A DNA stretch of 11,211 nucleotides, from positions 1 to 11,211 of the forward strand of contig JBBRLA010000242.1 of assembly GCA_038231615.1 (NCBI GenBank), given 5' to 3'. Within the stretch, counting starts at the first letter, position 1. The number at the start of each line of letters is the position of its first letter. Below, in pieces: positions 5,525 to 11,211 of this stretch. The DNA comes from JBBRLA01 sp038231615. Lineage in GTDB: Bacteria > Myxococcota_A > Polyangia > Palsa-1104 > JAEUJZ01. The translations under genes were made by a program, and so were the position numbers. The notes under the pieces were generated by a model that saw only the letters and a list, made by a program, of their open reading frames with translations, did no database searches and had not been told where the DNA came from.

Positions 5525-7423
5525 ATGAACGGCACTCCGCTTCGCTACGTGCTACCAACGAACGGCACTCCGCTTCGCTACGTGCTACCCTGGTTTCTCT
5601 TCTGGCGATGGGTCCTGCCCGTGCTCTGGGCGCTTTCCCCGGCCCGCCCCGCGTGGGCCGCTCCGCCCGCAAACCCGAGGCGCATCCCCGACGGTGCCTA
5701 TGTCCAGGCCGACGGCACGCGCTTCGTCGTCGCCGGCAAGCCCTTCTTCTTCCTGGGGGCCAACTTCGATCCGCTGCACGGCGAGAGCAACCGCAGGCGC
5801 TACCGGGAAATCATCCATACCCTCGCCGCCGACGGACTCTCTGTGGGGCGGGTGTGGGTGGTCGGAGAAGGGTCGGAGAAGCCCAGCCCGGATTCCCGCA
5901 AGAACGACCTGTTCCGCGCCGGCCCCGCCGGCTTCATCGAGGAGGCCTACCAGCAGCTCGACCGGGTGCTGGCGGCGGCACGTGATGAAGGGGTGCGTCT
6001 GATCGTGACGCTCTCGAACCACTGGGGAGATTACGGCGGGGTGCCGATGTACCTGGCGTGGGCCGGGCTGCCGAATGACGGGATGGCCTTCGAGCGGTTC
6101 TATGAGGACGAAGAGCTGCGCGCCTACTTCCGCGCCGGGCTGGATCATCTGCTCTCGCGCCGAAACACGGTGACCGGAACGCGCTATGTCGACGATCCGA
6201 CGATCTTCGCCTGGGAACTGATGAACGAGTCCCAGGTCCTGACGGCGCGGGGAATCGCGGCCAGGCGGCGCTGGATTGGCGAGATGGCCCGCTACATCAA
6301 GGCCCGCGACGGCCACCATCTGGTGTCGGCGGGCCTTTTGGGATACGCCATGCGGGCTGAACGCGCGGAGTGGATCGCCGTGCACCAGATGAAGGAGATC
6401 GATTACTGCGACAGCCACCTGTATCCACAGGCCTCTGGGCAGGTGGATTCGCCGCGGCGGCTGGCTGATTTCCTGGACGATCGGGCGCAGCTTGCGCGGT
6501 ATGTCATCGGCAAGCCGCTCATTTTTGGCGAGTTCGGCTTTCGTACCGACGGCGACCTCTCGTGGCTCGGGGCGCCCCGGGCCGCTTGGTTCGGGCGTTT
6601 CCTCGACCGCATCCTCGACAATGGCGGCGCCGGGGCGCTGGCGTGGATCTATGAGCCGTTCTCGGGAAAGCCCCGGGACTATGGCATCTACATCGACCGT
6701 CCGGACACGGATGATGTGCGCGCGGCGATTCGCCAGCGGGTGGGGCGTTTCGCCGCCGGTCCTGAGTCGAAGAACCCGCGGCTCTCTGCGGGGCGGGCCG
6801 AGGAGCTGCTCTATGAACCGCTTCTGACCCTCTCGGGCACGCAGGAGACCCACCATGCCTGGCGGCGGACGCCGGAGGGGGACGCGGTCCTTTCCATTCC
6901 GCCGGTGGCGTTCGCGCGGGCGCGCTTCGAACGCGCGGGAGTGTGGACCGGCGGGGCGCTGGAGCATGCGTACGGGGCGGACAGCGGGTCCTTTCGCTAC
7001 CGGTTCGCGGCACCGGTCTCGGCGCTGGGGCCGGCGCGGCCGGCGCGGATCGACATCCAGGCCAGGCTCTCGTCGGAGTGGCCGGGGACGTCGGCGCCGC
7101 CGGAAGGCGGCTCGCTGGTGAAGGTGCGGGTGGATGGCGCGCTGGTGGGCCGGGTGGCGGCAATTCCCGATGACGGAATCGGGCGGCTTGAACGGATCAC
7201 CATCGACGATCCCGCCCTGCTGGTGGCGCTGCGGCAGGGCACGCATACGTTGAGCTTCGAAGTGTCCTACTCGCCGTCGGACCCGGAGGCCCACGGCCTA
7301 TGCATCTATGGCGACGCTACGGGCAAGGGGCCCCTGCCGCCGGGGGCCTACCATCCCATCCTCATCCGCTATCTCCCTCCCGCGGCCGAGCAGAGAAGGC
7401 TGGCGGAGGCGCCGGCGCCGTGA
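5525..7423 (+). CDS. Exported GH5-family endo-beta-mannanase-like glycoside hydrolase
   Basis: This is a 632-residue enzyme expected to cleave internal beta-1,4-mannosidic bonds outside the cytoplasm. Residues 2-22 are the tandem repeat. Residues about 23-45 are a hydrophobic signal peptide ending in 'AWA' (45/46 cleavage), so GTG 5582 is an alternative start; a TAG at 5522-5524 forbids anything before ATG 5525. The (beta/alpha)8 barrel spans about 57-410. It shows 'FLGANF' (76-81), 'LSNHWGDYGG' (163-172), 'DDPTIFAWELMNES' with acid/base E235, 'DSHLYP' (296-301), 'KPLIFGEFGF' with nucleophile E336, and 'GALAWIYEP' (370-378) for sugar-stacking aromatics. The block 'LLSRRNTVTGTRYVDDPTIF' closely resembles plant/fungal-type GH5_7 mannanases, hence that call. 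A C-terminal beta-rich region (about 425-628) resembles an accessory carbohydrate-binding or beta-sandwich domain, but I cannot name its family. The substrate could also be another mannose-containing glycan. Confidence 0.88.
   Translation: MNGTPLRYVLPTNGTPLRYVLPWFLFWRWVLPVLWALSPARPAWAAPPANPRRIPDGAYVQADGTRFVVAGKPFFFLGANFDPLHGESNRRRYREIIHTLAADGLSVGRVWVVGEGSEKPSPDSRKNDLFRAGPAGFIEEAYQQLDRVLAAARDEGVRLIVTLSNHWGDYGGVPMYLAWAGLPNDGMAFERFYEDEELRAYFRAGLDHLLSRRNTVTGTRYVDDPTIFAWELMNESQVLTARGIAARRRWIGEMARYIKARDGHHLVSAGLLGYAMRAERAEWIAVHQMKEIDYCDSHLYPQASGQVDSPRRLADFLDDRAQLARYVIGKPLIFGEFGFRTDGDLSWLGAPRAAWFGRFLDRILDNGGAGALAWIYEPFSGKPRDYGIYIDRPDTDDVRAAIRQRVGRFAAGPESKNPRLSAGRAEELLYEPLLTLSGTQETHHAWRRTPEGDAVLSIPPVAFARARFERAGVWTGGALEHAYGADSGSFRYRFAAPVSALGPARPARIDIQARLSSEWPGTSAPPEGGSLVKVRVDGALVGRVAAIPDDGIGRLERITIDDPALLVALRQGTHTLSFEVSYSPSDPEAHGLCIYGDATGKGPLPPGAYHPILIRYLPPAAEQRRLAEAPAP
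5527..5589 (+). repeat. Perfect tandem repeat, two 30-bp copies at 33-bp period
   Basis: Bases 5527-5556 and 5560-5589 are identical over 30 positions and separated by AAC. In the mannanase frame they encode two copies of 'NGTPLRYVLP' directly after the start codon. A 15-bp core of the unit (5530-5544 and 5563-5577, CGGCACTCCGCTTCG) recurs exactly at 10016-10030. Codon-period spacing (33 bp) keeps the frame open through both copies. Confidence 0.95.
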
Positions 7424-7443
7424 GGGCCGACGGACCCCGTCCA

Positions 7444-7464
7444 GTGCCGCGGCCCCTGCGGCGC
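7444..7464. terminator. Candidate bidirectional hairpin between convergent genes
   Basis: GTGCCGC (7444-7450) pairs with GCGGCGC (7458-7464) through seven pairs including one G-U, around a 7-nt loop. It fills the 41-bp gap between the mannanase stop and the stop of the converging kinase-like gene. There is no T-run on either strand, so it would be a weak or factor-assisted terminator. Confidence 0.4.
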
Positions 7465-10005
7465 TTAGCGAGTCATTTCATACCTCGGAGAAAGGGCACA
7501 GCGGAAGCCGACGCCGACCAGGTCGGGCACGGACGGGTCCATGTGGTCACGGGCGGCGGCGCGCAGGAGCTGCGGCGGGTTGAGCCAGCCCCCTCCTCGC
7601 ACCACCTTATCCAGGCCGATGGCCGGCCCGCCGGGGTTTCTAGCGACGGTCCCGTCCGTGGAGTAGCGCTCGGCGTAGAAGTCCGCGATCCACTCGGCCA
7701 CGTTGCCGGCGAGATCCTGGATTCCCTCTGGGGTGGCGTTCTGCCCGTGGCTGCCTACAGGGGCCGGATGGGGCGGGAGCAGGCCCGCGCAGGCGGCGCC
7801 CTGAAGACAGCGGGCGACACAGTGGGGCTCCTGGCTGGTGCTGCATCGGGCCTCGCAGCCAGCGGCGTCGGTTCGGGAGTCCGCCCCGAAGAGCGTCCGA
7901 TCGCAGGTCGGCGGCGCCGCTCCCCAGGGGTAGGCCCGCCCCGAGATCCCGGCGGCAGCGTACTCCCACTCCGCCTCGGTGGGCAGGCGCTTCCCCTGAA
8001 GGGTGCAGTAGGCCGCGGCCTGACCCTGGGTGACCCCGACCACCGGCTGGCGGCGGTTGCTGAAGTCGGCCCGGCGCCGATCGGCGAAACGCCGCCAGGC
8101 GGGCGTACAGCGGTCCTTGTCGGTCCCGATGCCGTGGCGCTCGCAGCGCCGGTATTCGGCCGTCGTCACCTCGTACCGGTCAAGGCAGAACGCGGACAGT
8201 TCCACCGGGTGCCGCGGGTGCTCGTTGGGCTCGCCGATCTCCGCCAAACTCCCCATGAGGAAGCGCGCCGCGGGCAGGGCGGCCATCTCTTTCGGGCAGG
8301 ACGGCGGGGGCCCCAGCACGGCAGGCTGAAAGGGGGGTGGCGTCGGGCTGAGCGGCCGAAGTGGCATGGGCGTTTCGATCGCCGCCCGCTTGGGGACCGG
8401 GCGCGGCCGGCGCAGCTTTACCGCCGTCAGCGCCAGGGCGGAGAGCAGCGCGGCGAAGATGACGCCGGTGGCCCCCCAGAAGAAAAGCGGCATCAGCGCC
8501 ACCTTCGGCTCCTCCCACCCGAACGGGGCAGTCGGCGACTGGGGGACGATCCCGCGGGAAGGCACGGGCCGAGCGGGCGACCCGGATGGCCGCGGCATCG
8601 GGTTCATTGACGAGGCACTCAGGCCGCTGGTGCTGACCCGCGAAGGCTGGCTGGTGCTGACCCGCGAAGGCTGGCTAGTACTAACCCGCGAGGGTGCGCT
8701 GGTGCGGGAGACCGCGAAGGGCAGCGAACTCCTTTGGGCCACCTCGATGCTGGGGTAGGAGAACTCCTCGGGCGCCTCGCTGTAGTCGACCACCAGGGAG
8801 TAGTCCTCTGGGTCCGCCCCGGCGTCTACCTCGCCGGCCAGGGTCTTTTGCCCCGGCCCTGCCTCCTTTGTCGCCTGGGTCAGCTCCATCTCGGCGGTGG
8901 TGAAGGGGCGGTTTTTTGACACCGCCAGGGTCTCGCTGGTCTGGCGGCGCTCCGGCTCGGGCATGAGGTCCAGGAGGTTTACCTGGTGCAGCTCGCTGGT
9001 CAACCCCGCCTTCTGCATCGGATGCGCGGTGATCGGCGCCAGCGGCGCCGCCGACAGGAGAGCGGCGTTTTGCTGGGTCCGCCACGGGACCCCATGCTGA
9101 AGCCGCGACGGCACCACCGGCATCCCCAGCGAGAACCGTCGCTGCTCGCCGTGAATCGGCACCGGCGGCGGCGCGGCCAGCACCAGCGCCCGCCCCAGGT
9201 CCTCGATGGTGGCGAAACCCACGCCGGCCTCGGCGGACGAGTCGCCGGAGAAGGCCCGCGCGAAAAGCATCGCCATCCGCGGGCCCATCGCGGCCTGGCC
9301 TCCGACCAGTTGCTGCAAGAGGACTCCGACGGCACGGACGTCGGCCCGGATGGCCTCCCGCAGCGCGGCGTCCTCCCCGTCCTTGATGTGAAGCACGAGG
9401 CCGCGCAGACGCACCTGCTCGCCGCCGACAGCCCCCCCCCCAGTGACGGCGGCGCTGACATCGATCGAGGACGGGTCCAGCTCGCCATGGGCCACGCCGA
9501 TGCGGTGGGCGGCCCCGAGCAGCGAGATCACCGGGGACAGGAGCTGCGTGGCTCGCGAGGGGGCGACCACCACGCCATCGGGCCGCCGCCACTCGTCCAT
9601 CAGCTCGGCCAGGGAGCGCGCGTCGCCCAGCTCGGTGATGGTGAAGCGGGAGCCGTCCCGGTCGGTCCCGGTCTCCAGCAGCCGGGGGACGCAGGGGTGT
9701 TTCTCCAGTGCCCGCAGGGCCTGGACCTCCCCGTATAGGCGCCCGCCGATCGCCGGATCCTCGGTCAGCGGCCAGGGGACCAGATCGATGGCCGCCCGCG
9801 CCCCGCTGCCCAGGTGGAACGCCGCGAACACCCCTCCCCCGGCCCGCCTGCGCAGGAACCCCTCCACCTTCCAGCGTCGCCCGATCATGTCGAAGCAGAG
9901 CGGCGTGCCGTCAAGCCCGCAGTTCAACGCCTCTTTGGGGTAGGTGGCGCCGCACTCGAAACAGCGCTTCCGTTCCAGCAGGATCTCCTTGGGGGCGCGC
10001 GTCAT
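7465..10005 (-). CDS. Pseudokinase - transmembrane - FGE-sulfatase-like fusion protein
   Basis: The product has 846 residues. A zinc-ribbon-like start (C15, C18, C29: 'CFECG...NCGLDGTPL') leads into a Ser/Thr-kinase-like fold (about 41-275). It is degenerate: the ATP Lys position reads 'AAIDLVP' (D74), the HRDLKPxN block reads 'HGELDPSS' (173-180), and no DFG is seen after 'VRLRGLVLH'. A long linker (280-500) holds 'PSRVSTSQ' repeats (438-461) and Pro/Ser runs. One transmembrane helix (502-529) is followed by an extracytoplasmic FGE/SUMF1-like domain (about 571-836): 'FLMGS', 'HPVELSAFCLDRYEVTTAEY', 'RLPTEAEWEYAA', 'DLAGNVAEWIAD', 'RGGGW' and 'GFRC'. Catalytic FGE needs two Cys after 'RGGS'; here 'RGGGWLNPPQLLRAAAR' has none, and a Cys-rich insert (C701, C717, C721, C729, C733, C739) is present. 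Both parts therefore look non-catalytic; it may sense an external ligand and signal by binding. ATG 10005 is the first start, with no clear SD. Kinase-FGE fusions are known in myxobacteria-like genomes; the degeneracy is the unusual point. Confidence 0.85.
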   Translation of the reverse strand: MTRAPKEILLERKRCFECGATYPKEALNCGLDGTPLCFDMIGRRWKVEGFLRRRAGGGVFAAFHLGSGARAAIDLVPWPLTEDPAIGGRLYGEVQALRALEKHPCVPRLLETGTDRDGSRFTITELGDARSLAELMDEWRRPDGVVVAPSRATQLLSPVISLLGAAHRIGVAHGELDPSSIDVSAAVTGGGAVGGEQVRLRGLVLHIKDGEDAALREAIRADVRAVGVLLQQLVGGQAAMGPRMAMLFARAFSGDSSAEAGVGFATIEDLGRALVLAAPPPVPIHGEQRRFSLGMPVVPSRLQHGVPWRTQQNAALLSAAPLAPITAHPMQKAGLTSELHQVNLLDLMPEPERRQTSETLAVSKNRPFTTAEMELTQATKEAGPGQKTLAGEVDAGADPEDYSLVVDYSEAPEEFSYPSIEVAQRSSLPFAVSRTSAPSRVSTSQPSRVSTSQPSRVSTSGLSASSMNPMPRPSGSPARPVPSRGIVPQSPTAPFGWEEPKVALMPLFFWGATGVIFAALLSALALTAVKLRRPRPVPKRAAIETPMPLRPLSPTPPPFQPAVLGPPPSCPKEMAALPAARFLMGSLAEIGEPNEHPRHPVELSAFCLDRYEVTTAEYRRCERHGIGTDKDRCTPAWRRFADRRRADFSNRRQPVVGVTQGQAAAYCTLQGKRLPTEAEWEYAAAGISGRAYPWGAAPPTCDRTLFGADSRTDAAGCEARCSTSQEPHCVARCLQGAACAGLLPPHPAPVGSHGQNATPEGIQDLAGNVAEWIADFYAERYSTDGTVARNPGGPAIGLDKVVRGGGWLNPPQLLRAAARDHMDPSVPDLVGVGFRCALSPRYEMTR
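8626..8707 (-). repeat. 24-bp in-frame tandem repeats in the kinase-FGE linker
   Basis: Copies at 8626-8649 and 8650-8673 are identical. The copy at 8674-8697 has diverged by a few bases, and a partial fourth follows to about 8707. On the coding (minus) strand each unit encodes the octapeptide PSRVSTSQ or a close variant, in the cytoplasmic linker before the transmembrane helix. The Ser/Thr-rich, Arg-containing unit could be a phosphorylation or flexible spacer element, and copy number may vary between strains. Confidence 0.93.
9432..9441. repeat. Ten-base C/G homopolymer inside the pseudokinase gene
   Basis: Ten consecutive C on the + strand (G on the coding strand) encode 'TGGGA' at residues 188-192 of the 846-residue product, between the degenerate HRD block and the end of the kinase fold. 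Gain or loss of one base would truncate the protein before its membrane and FGE-like parts. As given, the frame is intact. Confidence 0.95.
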
Positions 10006-10137
10006 TGGGTCTGTGCGGCACTCCGCTTCGGGTTCACTTTATCATGAATTCGCCGCCCTTTGGGGGGTAGATCTTCCCTGTGACCCACGACACAGGCCTT
10101 GGGGGCCTTGTCAAAAGCCGCACGATCGGGGATGACT

Positions 10138-10157
10138 GAGGAGGTCGCATGAAGTAA
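10138..10157 (+). promoter_or_regulatory. Strong Shine-Dalgarno followed by a two-codon ORF (Met-Lys-stop)
   Basis: GAGGAGGT (10138-10145) is an excellent match to the anti-Shine-Dalgarno. It is followed after 3 nt by ATG AAG TAA (10149-10157). It is the best ribosome binding site in the window, yet serves only a minimal ORF about 125 nt before gltA. It could be a regulatory start-stop element, or the remains of the start of a lost gene. Confidence 0.4.
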
Positions 10158-10230
10158 ACTCGCCCGTTATCAATCAAGGCAAGGGTTGTCCTGGCCTGGC
10201 CAACCCTCATTGTCCTATATCCCTTTGGCC

Positions 10231-10262
10231 TGGCCTGACTCAGGCCACATCCCCTTTCGGGG
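10231..10262 (+). other. Paired hairpins immediately upstream of gltA
   Basis: A 17-nt perfect palindrome (7-bp stem, 3-nt loop) at 10231-10247 is followed after three bases by CCCC-TTTC-GGGG at 10251-10262 and then TTTAG. The second hairpin ends only 18 nt before the gltA ATG, close enough to influence access to its ribosome binding site. Confidence 0.5.
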
Positions 10263-10280
10263 TTTAGAGACCGAGGCACC

Positions 10281-11211
10281 ATGTCGAAAAACACGCTGAC
10301 AATCACCGACAACCGCACCGGACAGAACTACGAGCTCCCCATCACCGATGGCACCATCCGCGCCCTTGATCTGCGCAAGATCAAGACCGGCGCGGACGAC
10401 TTCGGCTTGATGGGTTACGACCCCGCGTATCTGAACACCGCATCGTGCCGCTCGGCGATCACCTTCATCGACGGGGACAAGGGCATCCTCCAGTACCGGG
10501 GTTACCCGGTGGAGCAGCTTGCCGAGAAGTCCAGCTACGTGGAGGTGGTGTACCTGCTTTTGCACGGCGAACTGCCCTCCCAGGAGCAGCTCCGGCAGTT
10601 CACCTCCGAGGTGACCGTCCACACCTTCCTGCACGAGAACGTGAAGGGGTTCATCGACGGCTTCCGCTATGACGCCCATCCCATGGGGATGTTCATCGCC
10701 ACCATCGGGGCCCTCTCGACCTACTACCCCGAGGCCAAGGACGTCGACAACAAGGAAATCCGGATGCGCAACGCGATCCGGCTGATCGCCAAGGTGCCGA
10801 CGATCGCCGCGTGGTCCTACCGCCACAGCCTGGGATTCCCCTTCGTCTACCCGGACAACTCCCTGTCTTTCGCCGGCAACCTGCTCTCGATGATGAAGAA
10901 GATGGCTGAGCTGCGCTACTCGCCGAACCCGGTGCTGGAGCGGGCCCTGGACGTGCTCTTCATCCTGCACGCCGACCACGAACAGAACGCCTCCACAAGC
11001 GCGGTGCGTTCCGTGGGCTCCACGCAGGTCGACCCCTACACGGCCGTCGCGGGCGGCGTCGCGGCGCTTTACGGCCCGCTGCACGGCGGCGCCAACGAGG
11101 CGGCGCTGCACATGCTCGAGCGGATCGGCACCGTCGAGAACATCCCCGACTTCCTCGAGGGCGTGAAGGCCGGCAACGAGCGCCTGATGGGCTTCGGGCA
11201 CCGTGTCTATA
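10281..11211 (+). CDS. gltA: Citrate synthase, 5' partial
   Basis: The first 310 codons are present; the gene runs off the right edge. Citrate synthase condenses oxaloacetate and acetyl-CoA to citrate, the entry step of the TCA cycle, in the cytoplasm. The frame shows the bacterial GltA features: an N-terminal beta domain (about 1-45), 'ITFIDGDKGILQYRGYPVEQLAEKS' (60-84), 'YLLLHGELP', 'ILHADHEQNASTS' with H230, 'LYGPLHGGANEAALHML' with catalytic H268 (E. coli H264), and 'GFGHRVY' with H307 (E. coli H305). The catalytic Asp (E. coli D362) lies outside the window. The N-terminal domain and length point to the long, hexamer-type (type II) form, often NADH-regulated; that regulation is not shown by the sequence. 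ATG 10281 has GAGG about 6 nt upstream. It is divergent from the kinase fusion and probably monocistronic, with a structured leader. Confidence 0.97.
   Translation, partial: MSKNTLTITDNRTGQNYELPITDGTIRALDLRKIKTGADDFGLMGYDPAYLNTASCRSAITFIDGDKGILQYRGYPVEQLAEKSSYVEVVYLLLHGELPSQEQLRQFTSEVTVHTFLHENVKGFIDGFRYDAHPMGMFIATIGALSTYYPEAKDVDNKEIRMRNAIRLIAKVPTIAAWSYRHSLGFPFVYPDNSLSFAGNLLSMMKKMAELRYSPNPVLERALDVLFILHADHEQNASTSAVRSVGSTQVDPYTAVAGGVAALYGPLHGGANEAALHMLERIGTVENIPDFLEGVKAGNERLMGFGHRVY

Larger units (their letters stand above)
10006..10280 (+). promoter_or_regulatory. Structured intergenic/leader region upstream of gltA
   Basis: This 275-bp gap separates the divergent kinase-fusion and citrate synthase genes. 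It holds, in order: the 15-bp repeat core (10016-10030); a CCTGTG/CACAGG hairpin (10077-10096); TTGTCA (10108-10113), a good -35 match but without a clear -10; a strong Shine-Dalgarno with a two-codon ORF (10138-10157); hairpin AGGGTTG/CAACCCT (10182-10207); the perfect palindrome TGGCCTGACTCAGGCCA (10231-10247); and a CCCC/GGGG hairpin (10251-10262) just before the gltA ribosome binding site (GAGG near 10271-10275). TGGCCTGGCC occurs twice (10192-10201 and 10226-10235), so alternative pairings with the palindrome are possible. This looks like an attenuator-style leader, but no known riboswitch class is recognised. Confidence 0.4.

Noticed and set aside
5585..7294. 569-codon open frame on the minus strand opposite the mannanase
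   Set aside because: Arg/Pro/His-rich composition typical of a shadow frame; the + strand has complete GH5 catalytic motifs.
7300..8610. 436-codon open frame on the + strand opposite the FGE-like domain
   Set aside because: It overlaps the mannanase 3' end and runs antisense to clear FGE motifs; the composition is shadow-like.
10186..10221. TTGTCC (10186) plus TATATC (10216) as a gltA promoter
   Set aside because: The spacer is 24 bp, too long for a sigma-70 promoter, and both boxes lie within or beside hairpin sequence.
10215..11201. Long open frame on the minus strand opposite gltA
   Set aside because: It is the complement of an unmistakable citrate synthase; such antisense frames are expected in GC-rich coding DNA, and the peptide has no recognisable motif.

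Overview
The window is GC-rich, with G or C in most third codon positions. It carries lipoproteins, a PEGA-domain protein, a kinase-like membrane protein fused to a formylglycine-generating-enzyme (FGE)-like domain, a DsbA-like protein and a DUF1684 protein. This mix suggests a Myxococcota-like or other deltaproteobacterial-type Gram-negative chromosome. That is an inference from gene content; there is no rRNA or other taxonomic marker here. I saw no tRNA, rRNA, CRISPR array or intact mobile element.

Layout, left to right. (1) Positions 2-304 hold the C-terminal end of a FAD/NAD(P) pyridine-nucleotide oxidoreductase (+). (2) Positions 305-909 are a scrambled patch. It has a short Lys/Arg-rich open stretch (399 to about 533) in one frame, then the C-terminal half of a DUF4276-family protein (about 535-909) in another frame with visibly more A/T at third positions; it looks like a horizontally acquired and truncated remnant. 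(3) Positions 906-2282 (+) encode an exported protein with two DsbA/thioredoxin-like domains, neither with a CXXC active site. (4) Positions 2293-4497 (-) are a tightly overlapping three-gene operon, read PEGA membrane protein, then seven-repeat propeller lipoprotein, then small Cys-containing lipoprotein; it probably makes an envelope assembly of unknown role. (5) Positions 4508-5482 (+) encode a membrane-anchored DUF1684 protein with an FHA-like N-terminal part. Positions 5525-7423 (+) follow with an exported GH5-type beta-mannanase whose start region contains a perfect 33-bp-period tandem repeat. (6) Positions 7465-10005 (-) encode an 846-residue fusion of zinc-ribbon-like motif, degenerate kinase (pseudokinase), proline/serine-rich linker, transmembrane helix and extracytoplasmic FGE-like domain. 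(7) Positions 10281-11211 (+) are the first 310 codons of citrate synthase (gltA), preceded by a hairpin-rich 275-bp intergenic region that also contains a strong Shine-Dalgarno followed by a two-codon ORF.

The genes do not form one recognisable pathway. The common theme is the cell envelope: most of the products carry a signal peptide, lipobox or transmembrane helix. Two proteins keep a classic fold but have lost its catalytic residues: the CXXC-less double DsbA-like protein and the pseudokinase/FGE-like fusion. The latter lacks the kinase Lys, HRD and DFG and also the FGE catalytic cysteines, yet keeps intact long frames, so both may act by binding rather than catalysis. The sites most worth a second look are that fusion with its 10-base G tract, the gltA leader, the repeat-bearing mannanase start and the DUF4276 remnant.
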